Part shown: piece after piece, positions 1 to 5,027 of the stretch
How positions within the stretch are numbered: position 1 is the stretch's first letter
Layout: every line of letters begins with the position of its first letter
From: Parcubacteria group bacterium GW2011_GWB1_37_13
GTDB taxonomy: Bacteria > Patescibacteriota > Minisyncoccia > Phycocordibacterales > UBA9973
Length of the DNA stretch: 5,027 bases
Direction: 5' to 3'
Assembly (NCBI GenBank): GCA_000990145.1
Contig: LBSW01000025.1
Location: 1-5,027 of the forward strand
Position numbers and translations under genes: made by a program
Notes under the pieces: generated by a model
The model's input: the letters and a program-made list of their open reading frames with translations, nothing else
What the model was told of the DNA's origin: nothing
Database searches by the model: none

Positions 1-1
1 A

Positions 2-1726
2 AATAAAAATTTGAAAGAAGAAATCAAAAAATTTTTTAAGGGAGAAGCCGAAAACGATGAAAAAACATTGATGAAATATTCGCACGACGCGAGTCTTTTG
101 GAAGTGCGACCAAAGCTTGTGCTTTTTCCAAAAGATTCGGAAGATGTAAAAAATTTAGTTAAGTGGATAAATGAAAACAAGGAAAAATATCCCGATCTTT
201 CCATTACCGCCAGATGCGCGGGGACAGATATGTCTGGAGGCGCCATAGGTGAATCCATCATTTTGGATTTTACCAGATATATGAATAAGTTAATTTCTTT
301 TGTTGACAATAAAATTACTGTACAGCCGGGAATGTTTTACCGGGATTTTGAAAAACTAACTCTGGAAAAAGGATTTATTTTACCTTGCTTCACGGCCTCA
401 AAAACCATTAACGCTATGGGCGGAATGTTTGGAAATAATTCTGCTGGCGAGAGAACTTTAAAATATGGCAAAACCGAAGATTATATTTTGGAAACAAAAA
501 TTATTTTTTCAGACGGTAACGAATATGCTGTCAAACCATTGTCAAGGTTGAACCTTGACAATAAAGTAGCACAGGGAGATTTTGAAGGAAATATCTATAA
601 AAATATTTTTGAATTAATAAATAAAAATGAAGCGGAAATAAAACTCGCAAAGCCCAATGTGCACAAAAACTCGGCTGGTTACTACATATGGAACGTCATA
701 AAAAACCAGAATTCAAAGAATTTTTCAGATTCCGATTTCTTTGACCTCAACAAACTTCTTGTCGGTTCGCAGGGAACTTTGGGTATAGCCACGGAAATTA
801 CTTTTAAACTAGTACCCGACAATAAACACTCTAAACTTGTGGCTATTTTTATGAAAGACTTGACATCGCTTGGAGAACTTGTGGACGAAATATTGGAACT
901 TAATCCGGAAACTCTTGAATCATATGATGATAAAACAATGAAGCTGGCGGTTCAATTTTTTCCCGATTTTTTAAGGGCTAAAGGATTTTTCGGAACATTA
1001 AAACTTATATGGGGTTTTATGCCGGAATTTTTTATGCTCCTCACGGGCGGTTTCCCAAAATTAATTCTTTTGGCCGAATTTGCCGGCGATAATGAAGCAG
1101 ATGTAAATGAAAAATGTATAAAACTTAGAGAAAAAATCAAACATTTCAAATTAAAAGTCCATATTGTTAAGTCCGAAATAGAAGCGGATAAATATTGGGA
1201 TATCAGAAGAGAAAGTTTTACGTTATTAAGAAAACATGTGAAAGGTATGCGGACTGCTCCGTTTATAGACGACATCATTGTTCGTTCTGAATTTTTACCA
1301 AAATTTCTTCCGGAACTGAATAATGTCTTGAATAAATATAAATTAACTTATACATTGGCGGGGCATGCTGGAGATGGAAATTTCCACATTATTCCTCTTA
1401 TGGATTTTAGGCGTTCTGATACTGCAAAAATTATAATGGAACTCTCAGAAAAAGTGTATGATCTCGTAATGAAATATTATGGTTCGATTACTGCTGAACA
1501 TAATGACGGCTTGATTCGCACACCATATTTAAAAAAAATGTATGGGGAGAATATAATTAAAATTTTTGCAGAAATAAAAAAAATCTTTGATCCCCGAAAT
1601 ATTTTTAATTCTGGTAAAAAAGTGGCGGCTGCTTCCGTGAATGGTTTGTCTGTCGAACGGGCAGGCACAAAAGAATACATCGCAACTCATATTGCGGTGG
1701 AACATGATACCACTCACAAAATTTAA
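2..1726 (+). CDS. FAD-linked oxidase (GlcD / D-2-hydroxyacid dehydrogenase class), 5' end probably outside window
   Basis: Likely a flavoprotein that oxidises a D-2-hydroxyacid to the 2-oxoacid in the cytoplasm; the substrate cannot be told. Numbering from the TTG at 11 (571 residues): an FAD-binding PCMH-type domain at about 30-180 carries CAGTDMSGG (69-77) and GGMFGNNSAGERTLKYG (137-153). LLVGSQGTLGIATE (249-262) precedes the FAD-oxidase C-terminal domain, which has AGHAGDGNFH (450-459) and EHNDGLIR (496-503). By comparison with D-2-hydroxyglutarate dehydrogenase, H452, H459 and E496 would bind a metal and H497 would act as base. No Cys-rich iron-sulfur domain follows, unlike larger fused members. 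The frame is open to the window edge and reads Asn-Lys-Asn before the TTG, so that TTG may be an internal Leu. The segment at about 538-551 looks inserted, and codons 177-184 lie in a perfect palindrome. Family confident, substrate unknown. Confidence 0.9.
   Translation, partial: NKNLKEEIKKFFKGEAENDEKTLMKYSHDASLLEVRPKLVLFPKDSEDVKNLVKWINENKEKYPDLSITARCAGTDMSGGAIGESIILDFTRYMNKLISFVDNKITVQPGMFYRDFEKLTLEKGFILPCFTASKTINAMGGMFGNNSAGERTLKYGKTEDYILETKIIFSDGNEYAVKPLSRLNLDNKVAQGDFEGNIYKNIFELINKNEAEIKLAKPNVHKNSAGYYIWNVIKNQNSKNFSDSDFFDLNKLLVGSQGTLGIATEITFKLVPDNKHSKLVAIFMKDLTSLGELVDEILELNPETLESYDDKTMKLAVQFFPDFLRAKGFFGTLKLIWGFMPEFFMLLTGGFPKLILLAEFAGDNEADVNEKCIKLREKIKHFKLKVHIVKSEIEADKYWDIRRESFTLLRKHVKGMRTAPFIDDIIVRSEFLPKFLPELNNVLNKYKLTYTLAGHAGDGNFHIIPLMDFRRSDTAKIIMELSEKVYDLVMKYYGSITAEHNDGLIRTPYLKKMYGENIIKIFAEIKKIFDPRNIFNSGKKVAAASVNGLSVERAGTKEYIATHIAVEHDTTHKI
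538..562. repeat. Perfect 25-base palindrome inside the oxidase gene
   Basis: Arms ATTGTCAAGGTT (538-549) and AACCTTGACAAT (551-562) are exact reverse complements around a single G at 550. It is read in frame as LSRLNLDN (residues 177-184). The pairing stops at both outer edges (C537 against A563). The protein appears to keep the usual family spacing here, so the palindrome may replace rather than lengthen the coding sequence. Whether it is a dispersed repeat cannot be seen from one copy. Confidence 0.75.
1643..1671. repeat. Hairpin-forming segment in an apparent in-frame insertion near the oxidase C-terminus
   Basis: TGTCTGTC (1647-1654) pairs with GGCAGGCA (1660-1667) across a five-base loop, using two G-U wobbles; TTTGT (1645-1649) with ACAAA (1667-1671) is an alternative base of the stem. 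It encodes GLSVERAG, within a stretch (about 1622-1663) that sits between the end of the conserved domain (FNSGKK) and a GTKEY tail that I associate, from memory, with homologues joined directly after GKK. Confidence 0.45.
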
Positions 1727-1740
1727 GATTAAATATTTAT

Positions 1741-1768
1741 TTGCATTTTTTGTTTTTTTATATATACT
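1741..1768 (+). promoter_or_regulatory. Candidate promoter for L25, implying a leaderless or near-leaderless mRNA
   Basis: TATACT at 1763-1768 matches five of six bases of the sigma-70 -10 consensus. A weak -35 (TTGCAT, 1741-1746) lies 16 bases upstream. The usual start point, seven bases after the -10 box, is 1775, the A of the L25 ATG. Overlapping TATATA boxes would shift this by only a few bases. No Shine-Dalgarno sequence precedes the ATG, which agrees with a leaderless message. Confidence 0.5.
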
Positions 1769-1774
1769 GTCTGG

Positions 1775-2494
1775 ATGTCTGTAATTAAAGTTGAAAAAAG
1801 AGATTTAAATATAAAATTAAATGCCTTAAGAAAGTCTGGAAAAATTCCAGCTGTGTTTTATGGATTCGGAAAAAATACTGCTTCTATTTCTATTCCTAAT
1901 ATTAAATTCAAAAAGGTTTGGAAAGAAGCGGGGGAGTCTTCTGCTGTCAAAATTGAAGTAGATGGAAAAAATATTGATGTGCTTATTCACGATGTGCAAG
2001 TTAATCCAGTGACAGATGAACCCATACATGTAGATTTTTTAGTCATAGATATGAAAAAGAAAATACGAGTTAAAGTACCTATTATTTTTGAAGGTATATC
2101 CAATGTAGTTAAGAGCGGAATAGGAAATCTTGTTAAAGTGCTTCACGAGGTTGAAATTGAGGCTTTGCCCGCTAATTTGCCACACAATCTTGTTGTTGAC
2201 ATATCAAAACTTGAAACACTAGAAAATAATATTTTTATTTCCGATATCAAATTGCCGGCTGGAGTTATTGCAATTACGCAAAGTGGCGATGTTGTAGCTT
2301 CCGTAGTTGCTCAAGTAGAAGAAAAAGAGGAAATTGTTGTACCAGTTGACTTATCTGCTATTGAAGTTGAGAAGAAGGGCAAGAAAGAAGAGGAAGGAGT
2401 TCCAACTGATGTTGTTGCCGCGCCAGCCAAAGAATCCGTTCATTCTTCAGACGGAGAAAAAACAGAGAAAAAAGCTGAGAAGTTTCGCTCGTAG
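1775..2494 (+). CDS. rplY: 50S ribosomal protein L25, long CTC form
   Basis: Binds 5S rRNA in the large ribosomal subunit; the long form with a second domain is the general-stress CTC type. The 239 residues show the L25 beta-barrel domain at about 3-90, with RKSGKIPAVFYG (19-30), the conserved VLIHDVQVNPVTDEPIHVDFL (69-89, here with Val at 69) and the TL5/CTC C-terminal domain at about 98-180 (LPANLPHNLVVDISKLE, 131-147). A Lys/Glu-rich tail runs from about 181, with DLSAIEVEKKGKKEEEG typical of the family, and ends FRS where the reading frame enters a palindromic sequence that supplies the TAG stop. The ATG is the natural start: the conserved domain begins immediately. It lies 48 bases after the oxidase stop and appears to have its own promoter. 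Confidence 0.95.
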   Translation: MSVIKVEKRDLNIKLNALRKSGKIPAVFYGFGKNTASISIPNIKFKKVWKEAGESSAVKIEVDGKNIDVLIHDVQVNPVTDEPIHVDFLVIDMKKKIRVKVPIIFEGISNVVKSGIGNLVKVLHEVEIEALPANLPHNLVVDISKLETLENNIFISDIKLPAGVIAITQSGDVVASVVAQVEEKEEIVVPVDLSAIEVEKKGKKEEEGVPTDVVAAPAKESVHSSDGEKTEKKAEKFRS

Positions 2495-2534
2495 GCCTCG
2501 CCCGCAAGCTACGGCTGAAAACTATGGCCGAGGG
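2481..2534. repeat. Imperfect GC-rich palindrome spanning the L25 stop codon
   Basis: CGTAG (2490-2494, containing the TAG stop) pairs with CTACG (2509-2513). The stem extends with bulges to AGTTTCG (2481-2487) against the segment 2515-2523. A second, alternative pairing joins CCTCG (2496-2500) and CGAGG (2529-2533). CTACGGCTGA (2509-2518) and CTATGGCCGA (2522-2531) are a near direct repeat, 8 of 10 identical. The block is richer in GC than its surroundings. There is no T-run on the + strand, so it is not a normal intrinsic terminator for L25. Confidence 0.5.
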
Positions 2535-2557
2535 AACTAAAAAACAAACCAAATTTG

Positions 2558-2566
2558 TGTTACAAT
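2558..2566 (+). promoter_or_regulatory. Extended -10 promoter for the wall-hydrolase gene, again nearly leaderless
   Basis: TG at 2558-2559, one base, then TACAAT (2561-2566) forms an extended -10 element with five of six consensus bases. No good -35 is seen, which extended -10 promoters tolerate. The expected start point is about 2573, one base before the ATG at 2574. No Shine-Dalgarno sequence is present. Confidence 0.5.
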
Positions 2567-2573
2567 AAAAGCT

Positions 2574-3935
2574 ATGGCAAGAAAAATCGTCATAGTTTTT
2601 GTTCTCGTAATGTTGATATTTTTAAGTTCCGTGGTTTATAAAGCAAGAGCCGTTTTTGATTGCTTAAAACTGACAATTTCTTCCAGCCAATCTAACAAAG
2701 ATTATTGCCGAGCTGAATTGGCCCAAATAGAAGCGCAACTTGCAAATCTGTTAAATCAACAAAAAGAACAGCAAAAACAAACAGGCACTCTTAAGGGAGA
2801 CGTTAATTATTTAACCAGCCAGATTAATGCTTTAAAAGCAAAAATAAAAGCTAGAGCTCTCGTTATTACAGAATTAAAAGTAAATATAAAAGAGAAAGTA
2901 AATCAAATTGAATCCCTTTCCGATAAAATAGATCGGGAATACGAATCTCTTGCGCAACTTCTGCGAAATACCAATGAATTTGATAAAGAAAATCTTATAG
3001 TAAATTTAATTCTTTCTAACGATAGTATTTCAAATTTTTATAGCGATTTAGAATCTTATGCCTCAATCAAGCAAGCTGTAAAAGCTTCCGCTGATGCTAT
3101 TAAGGGAATAAAAACGGAAACTGAAATTGCAAAAAAAGATCTTGAAATAAAACAAGATGCCGAGACCGACGCTAAAGCGGACTTGGAAGATGCTCAAAAA
3201 AAAGTGGCTCAATCCGAGGCCGACAAAAAAACGCTTTTGGCTATTTCTAAAGAAAAAGAAGAAGTATACAAAAAACTTGCTGAAAATAAAAAAATTCAAG
3301 CGGATAAAATTCGTAGCGCCTTATTCAGTCTGGCCGGTATTTCGCAAAAAATAGATTTCGGAACCGCGCTTGAATATGCCAATGAAGTAAAAAGCAAAAT
3401 GGGAGTTGATCCTGCGTTTTTATTGGCTATTCTGACTCAAGAATCCAATTTAGGTTCAAATGTCGGCCAATGTTATTTAACGAATCCAGATACGGGAGCA
3501 GGAGTTGGAAAAAATACAGGAACGGTATTTACAAATGTAATGCATCCAATGCGTGATGTGCCTGTGTTTTTAAGTTTAATGGTTGATTTAGGATTTAACG
3601 CTTTTCAAACAAGCGTATCTTGTCCGATAGCCGGAGTAAAAGGTTATGGCGGCGCTATGGGACCGGCGCAATTTATTCCCTCGACGTGGAAAATTTTTAC
3701 GGATCGCCTAAAAGCTATTCTGGGTCATATTGCCAATCCTTGGTCGCCAAGAGACAGTTTTATGGCTTCAGGAATGTTTTTATCTGATCTTGGGGCGATA
3801 GGCAATAGCGCAAGCGCGCAAAATAAAGCCGCTTGCAGATATTATGGTTCTGGCGGATCTTCTTGTGTTTACAGCAAGAGTGTTGCGAAACTAAAACTTA
3901 AAATACAAACTGACATAGATTTGCTTCAAAACTGA
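2574..3935 (+). CDS. Secreted coiled-coil protein with lytic transglycosylase-like domain
   Basis: Probably a peptidoglycan-cleaving enzyme outside the membrane. The 453 residues begin with a signal peptide (ARK, hydrophobic 5-21, likely cleavage after ARA at 26). A long coiled coil spans about 45-250. Its middle (REYESLAQLLRN through NFYSDLESYASIKQAV, about 121-169) resembles the PcsB/CwlO N-terminal domain that responds to the FtsEX divisome complex. The C-terminal third is SLT/MltB-like: AILTQESNLG with candidate catalytic Glu290, then GAMGPAQFIPSTW (360-372), NPWSPRDSFMASGMFL (388-403) and a YYGSGG segment near 423 in place of the usual YNAG. Six cysteines (30, 45, 300, 350, 421, 431) could form disulfides after export. 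The ATG is fixed by the signal peptide and promoter. The stop is TGA. Alternative: a cell-wall-binding protein with a degenerate catalytic site. Confidence 0.85.
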   Translation: MARKIVIVFVLVMLIFLSSVVYKARAVFDCLKLTISSSQSNKDYCRAELAQIEAQLANLLNQQKEQQKQTGTLKGDVNYLTSQINALKAKIKARALVITELKVNIKEKVNQIESLSDKIDREYESLAQLLRNTNEFDKENLIVNLILSNDSISNFYSDLESYASIKQAVKASADAIKGIKTETEIAKKDLEIKQDAETDAKADLEDAQKKVAQSEADKKTLLAISKEKEEVYKKLAENKKIQADKIRSALFSLAGISQKIDFGTALEYANEVKSKMGVDPAFLLAILTQESNLGSNVGQCYLTNPDTGAGVGKNTGTVFTNVMHPMRDVPVFLSLMVDLGFNAFQTSVSCPIAGVKGYGGAMGPAQFIPSTWKIFTDRLKAILGHIANPWSPRDSFMASGMFLSDLGAIGNSASAQNKAACRYYGSGGSSCVYSKSVAKLKLKIQTDIDLLQN

Positions 3936-3938
3936 AAT

Positions 3939-3944
3939 TATGAT
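3939..3944 (+). promoter_or_regulatory. Weak candidate -10 box before L31
   Basis: TATGAT matches five of six -10 consensus bases and would start transcription near 3951, leaving a leader of about eight bases. An alternative is TTGCTT (3921-3926), 18 bases, then TATTGT (3945-3950), giving a start near 3957. No Shine-Dalgarno sequence lies before the L31 ATG. With only 23 bases between genes, simple readthrough from the upstream gene is equally possible. Confidence 0.3.
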
Positions 3945-3958
3945 ATTGTTTCCGCGTA

Positions 3959-4177
3959 ATGAAAAAAGACATACATCCAAAATATGATATAAAAACAAAA
4001 GCTACTTGCGCTTGCGGAACTATTTTTGAAGTTGGTTCAACTATGCCTTCCATTGAAATGGAAATTTGCAGCAAGTGCCATCCTTTTTATACTGGCAATG
4101 AAAAAATAGTGGATACTGCTGGACGCGTGGATCGTTTCAATAAGCGAAAAGCTCTTTCTGCTAAAGCCAAGAAATAA
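3959..4177 (+). CDS. rpmE: 50S ribosomal protein L31, zinc-binding (C+) form
   Basis: A component of the large ribosomal subunit that helps bridge the two subunits at the central protuberance. The 72-residue length is normal. It starts [10 protein letters not shown] as in most L31 proteins and keeps HPFYTG (41-46) and GRVDRFNKR (55-63). Cys17, Cys19, Cys37 and Cys40 are the four zinc ligands of the C+ form (C-A-C and C-S-K-C), as opposed to the zinc-free C- paralogue used in zinc starvation. The start is fixed by homology. It lies 23 bases after the hydrolase stop and is followed by a structured spacer and prfA, a neighbourhood (L31 then RF1) that is common in bacteria. Confidence 0.97.
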   Translation: MKKDIHPKYDIKTKATCACGTIFEVGSTMPSIEMEICSKCHPFYTGNEKIVDTAGRVDRFNKRKALSAKAKK

Positions 4178-4179
4178 CT

Positions 4180-4271
4180 AATTTCCTGTCAAAGAATTTT
4201 TTGAAACTGCGCCCTCGGAGCCATAAGGACAGGGAACCCACACGTTTCTTAAAATTCTTCGCCAGGAAATT
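4180..4271 (+). other. Long hairpin A downstream of rpmE (possible structured RNA or palindromic element)
   Basis: Three perfect helices stack with symmetrical internal loops. AATTTCCTG (4180-4188) pairs with CAGGAAATT (4263-4271); a 3x3 loop follows; AAGAATTTT (4192-4200) pairs with AAAATTCTT (4251-4259); a TT/TT loop follows; GAAAC (4203-4207) pairs with GTTTC (4244-4248). The apical part (4208-4243) is GC-rich. It starts three bases after the L31 stop. It is followed by only a short T-stretch (4270-4273) and the stem is AT-rich, so it is a poor intrinsic terminator. It does not match an RNA family I recognise. Confidence 0.65.
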
Positions 4272-4280
4272 TTCAGTGAA

Positions 4281-4359
4281 GCTCTTTTCAATTTTACACT
4301 TCCCGAGGGTCCCGCCCTGTACTCAGGGAAGGGCGCAGGGATGGAAAATTGGAAAGAGC
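4281..4359 (+). other. Long hairpin B just upstream of prfA (possible structured RNA or palindromic element)
   Basis: Bases 4281-4295 pair with 4345-4359 as a 15-base-pair stem whose only flaw is a T-G wobble (4288/4352). It continues past a mismatch with CA (4297-4298) against TG (4342-4343). Outside the stem, GAA (4278-4280) faces GAA (4360-4362), a purine internal loop, and then AGT (4275-4277) pairs with ACT (4363-4365). The interior can fold as CTTCCCGAG (4299-4307) with CTC-A-GGGAAG (4322-4331), or instead as TCCCGCCCT (4310-4318) with AGGGC (4330-4334) and GGGA (4338-4341). The stem ends 12 bases before the prfA ATG and buries GGAAAGAG (4351-4358), the only purine-rich SD-like stretch nearby. 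Confidence 0.65.
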
Positions 4360-4371
4360 GAAACTTTATTT

Positions 4372-5027
4372 ATGAGTTTAGATTTAAACGAACTAAAAAA
4401 AGACCATAGGACAAGTTATCTGGCGGATATGCTGGAAAAACTTCTTCGTGAGGAAGAGCAAGTGCGAGAAATGCTCGCAGGGGATGATGCTTTGCAGGAA
4501 TTGGCGGCCAAAGAGCTTAAATTTATACGAGAAGAAAAAGAGAGAATAGAACATCAGATACAAGAAATTTTAGACAAGGACAGAGAGCAAGAAGAATTTC
4601 CGAACGAAATTGTGCTGGAGGTTCGCGCTGGCGCGGGAGGCGACGAGGCTTCGCTTTTCGCCTGGGAGCTTGCGCATATGTACGAAAAATTTTCAGAATC
4701 GCAAGGCTGGCTTTGGCGGGTAAATTATGAATCAAAAAGCGAGTTGAGCGGCTACAAGGAAGCGAGCTTTGAAATTAAAGGCAAGGATGTTTTTAAAAAA
4801 ATGCGTTACGAGACAGGCGTGCATCGTGTCCAAAGAATTCCCGCAACTGAAAAAAATGGCAGGGTGCACACATCTACCGCATCTGTCGCAGTTTTGCCGA
4901 TTAAGAAAAAAATAAATTTTAAAATTGATCCCTCTGAATTCGAAATGGAATATTCTCGTTCCGGCGGGAAAGGCGGGCAAAATGTAAACAAAGTTGAAAC
5001 AGCTGTTCGTATTATTCATAAACCGAC
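4372..5027 (+). CDS. prfA: Peptide chain release factor 1, 3' end beyond window
   Basis: Recognises UAA and UAG stop codons in the ribosomal A site and triggers peptide release. Visible are 218 codons. An N-terminal helical domain (about 1-78) is followed by VLEVRAGAGGDEASLF (81-96), YKEASFEIKG (128-137) and GVHRVQRIPATEKNGRVHTS (149-168). The codon-reading tripeptide is Pro157-Ala158-Thr159, the RF1 form; RF2 would have Ser-Pro-Phe, so RF1 rather than RF2 is clear. The catalytic GGQ is at 201-203, in SGGKGGQNVNKVETAVR, rather than the usual GAGGQH. The N-terminal domain is 31 residues shorter than in E. coli RF1 (RAG at 85 against 116). The ATG is chosen because helix-forming sequence begins there; an upstream in-frame GTG (4276) would add unlike sequence. 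The end is cut by the window. Confidence 0.95.
   Translation, partial: MSLDLNELKKDHRTSYLADMLEKLLREEEQVREMLAGDDALQELAAKELKFIREEKERIEHQIQEILDKDREQEEFPNEIVLEVRAGAGGDEASLFAWELAHMYEKFSESQGWLWRVNYESKSELSGYKEASFEIKGKDVFKKMRYETGVHRVQRIPATEKNGRVHTSTASVAVLPIKKKINFKIDPSEFEMEYSRSGGKGGQNVNKVETAVRIIHKP

Noticed and set aside
952..1278. Antisense open frame of 108 codons opposite the oxidase gene.
   Set aside because: It lies wholly inside a well-conserved gene, shows no recognisable domain and reads as a Ser/Phe/Leu-rich shadow. The same applies to the other minus-strand frames at 1477-1717, 1826-2029, 2358-2552, 3063-3299 and 4523-5019.
1727..1774. T-rich spacer after the oxidase as an intrinsic terminator.
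   Set aside because: There are T-runs (1746-1751, 1753-1759) but no stable GC-rich stem directly before them; the only stems are a four-base GTGG/CCAC and an AT palindrome.
2435..2455. TCCGT/ACGGA inverted repeat in the L25 tail.
   Set aside because: Only five pairs with an 11-base loop, within chance expectation.
2334..2540. Alternative-frame Arg/Lys-rich reading frame over the L25 3' end.
   Set aside because: It is a frame-shifted reading of the Lys/Glu-rich L25 tail and the palindrome, with no start signal.
3933..3958. TGA at the end of the hydrolase could be sense (glycine) in some candidate phyla, extending the protein to the TAA at 3957-3959.
   Set aside because: No in-frame TGA interrupts any of the five genes, which would be expected in a TGA-recoded genome. 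The extension would run into the L31 start and adds nothing recognisable.
4276..4371. An in-frame GTG at 4276 would extend RF1 by 32 residues, close to the 31-residue shortfall against E. coli.
   Set aside because: The added residues (rich in Pro, Arg and Gly with a Cys) do not look like the helical RF1 N-terminus and are encoded by hairpin B. The length match is probably coincidence.
4178..4371. The spacer as a known RNA such as SRP RNA, 6S RNA, tmRNA or RNase P RNA.
   Set aside because: The signature conserved sequences I know for these were not seen on either strand, and 194 bases is too short for tmRNA or RNase P RNA.

Overview
The window looks like a piece of a streamlined, AT-rich bacterial chromosome, most likely a candidate phyla radiation (Patescibacteria, perhaps Parcubacteria-like) genome. 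That placement is an inference. It rests on the gene styles: a long CTC-type L25, a coiled-coil secreted protein ending in a lytic transglycosylase-like domain, and an RF1 with a short N-terminal domain and a GKGGQN motif. All real genes lie on the + strand. TAA, TAG and TGA all appear as stops, and no long frame is broken by TGA, so the ordinary bacterial code fits.

Layout: an FAD-linked oxidase of the GlcD / D-lactate / D-2-hydroxyglutarate dehydrogenase class (start to 1726, probably cut at its 5' end); ribosomal protein L25 (1775-2494); a secreted coiled-coil cell-wall hydrolase candidate (2574-3935); zinc-binding ribosomal protein L31 (3959-4177); a 194-base spacer dominated by two long hairpins (4178-4371); and the first 218 codons of release factor 1, prfA (4372 to the window end). 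L25, L31 and RF1 are translation genes. The oxidase and wall hydrolase have no evident functional link to them. None of the four visible starts has a convincing Shine-Dalgarno sequence. L25 and the hydrolase each have a good -10 box placed so that transcription would begin at or within about a base of the ATG, which suggests leaderless mRNAs.

The most unusual content is palindromic DNA. There is a perfect 25-base palindrome inside the oxidase gene, a hairpin-bearing apparent in-frame insertion near the oxidase C-terminus, an imperfect palindrome spanning the L25 stop codon, and two long tandem hairpins between rpmE and prfA. The GC-rich apical parts of those two hairpins are complementary to each other and can also refold locally. 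This is either a family of dispersed palindromic elements that tolerates coding sequence or, for the rpmE-prfA spacer, a structured regulatory RNA. No mobile-element protein, CRISPR array, tRNA or rRNA gene was found.
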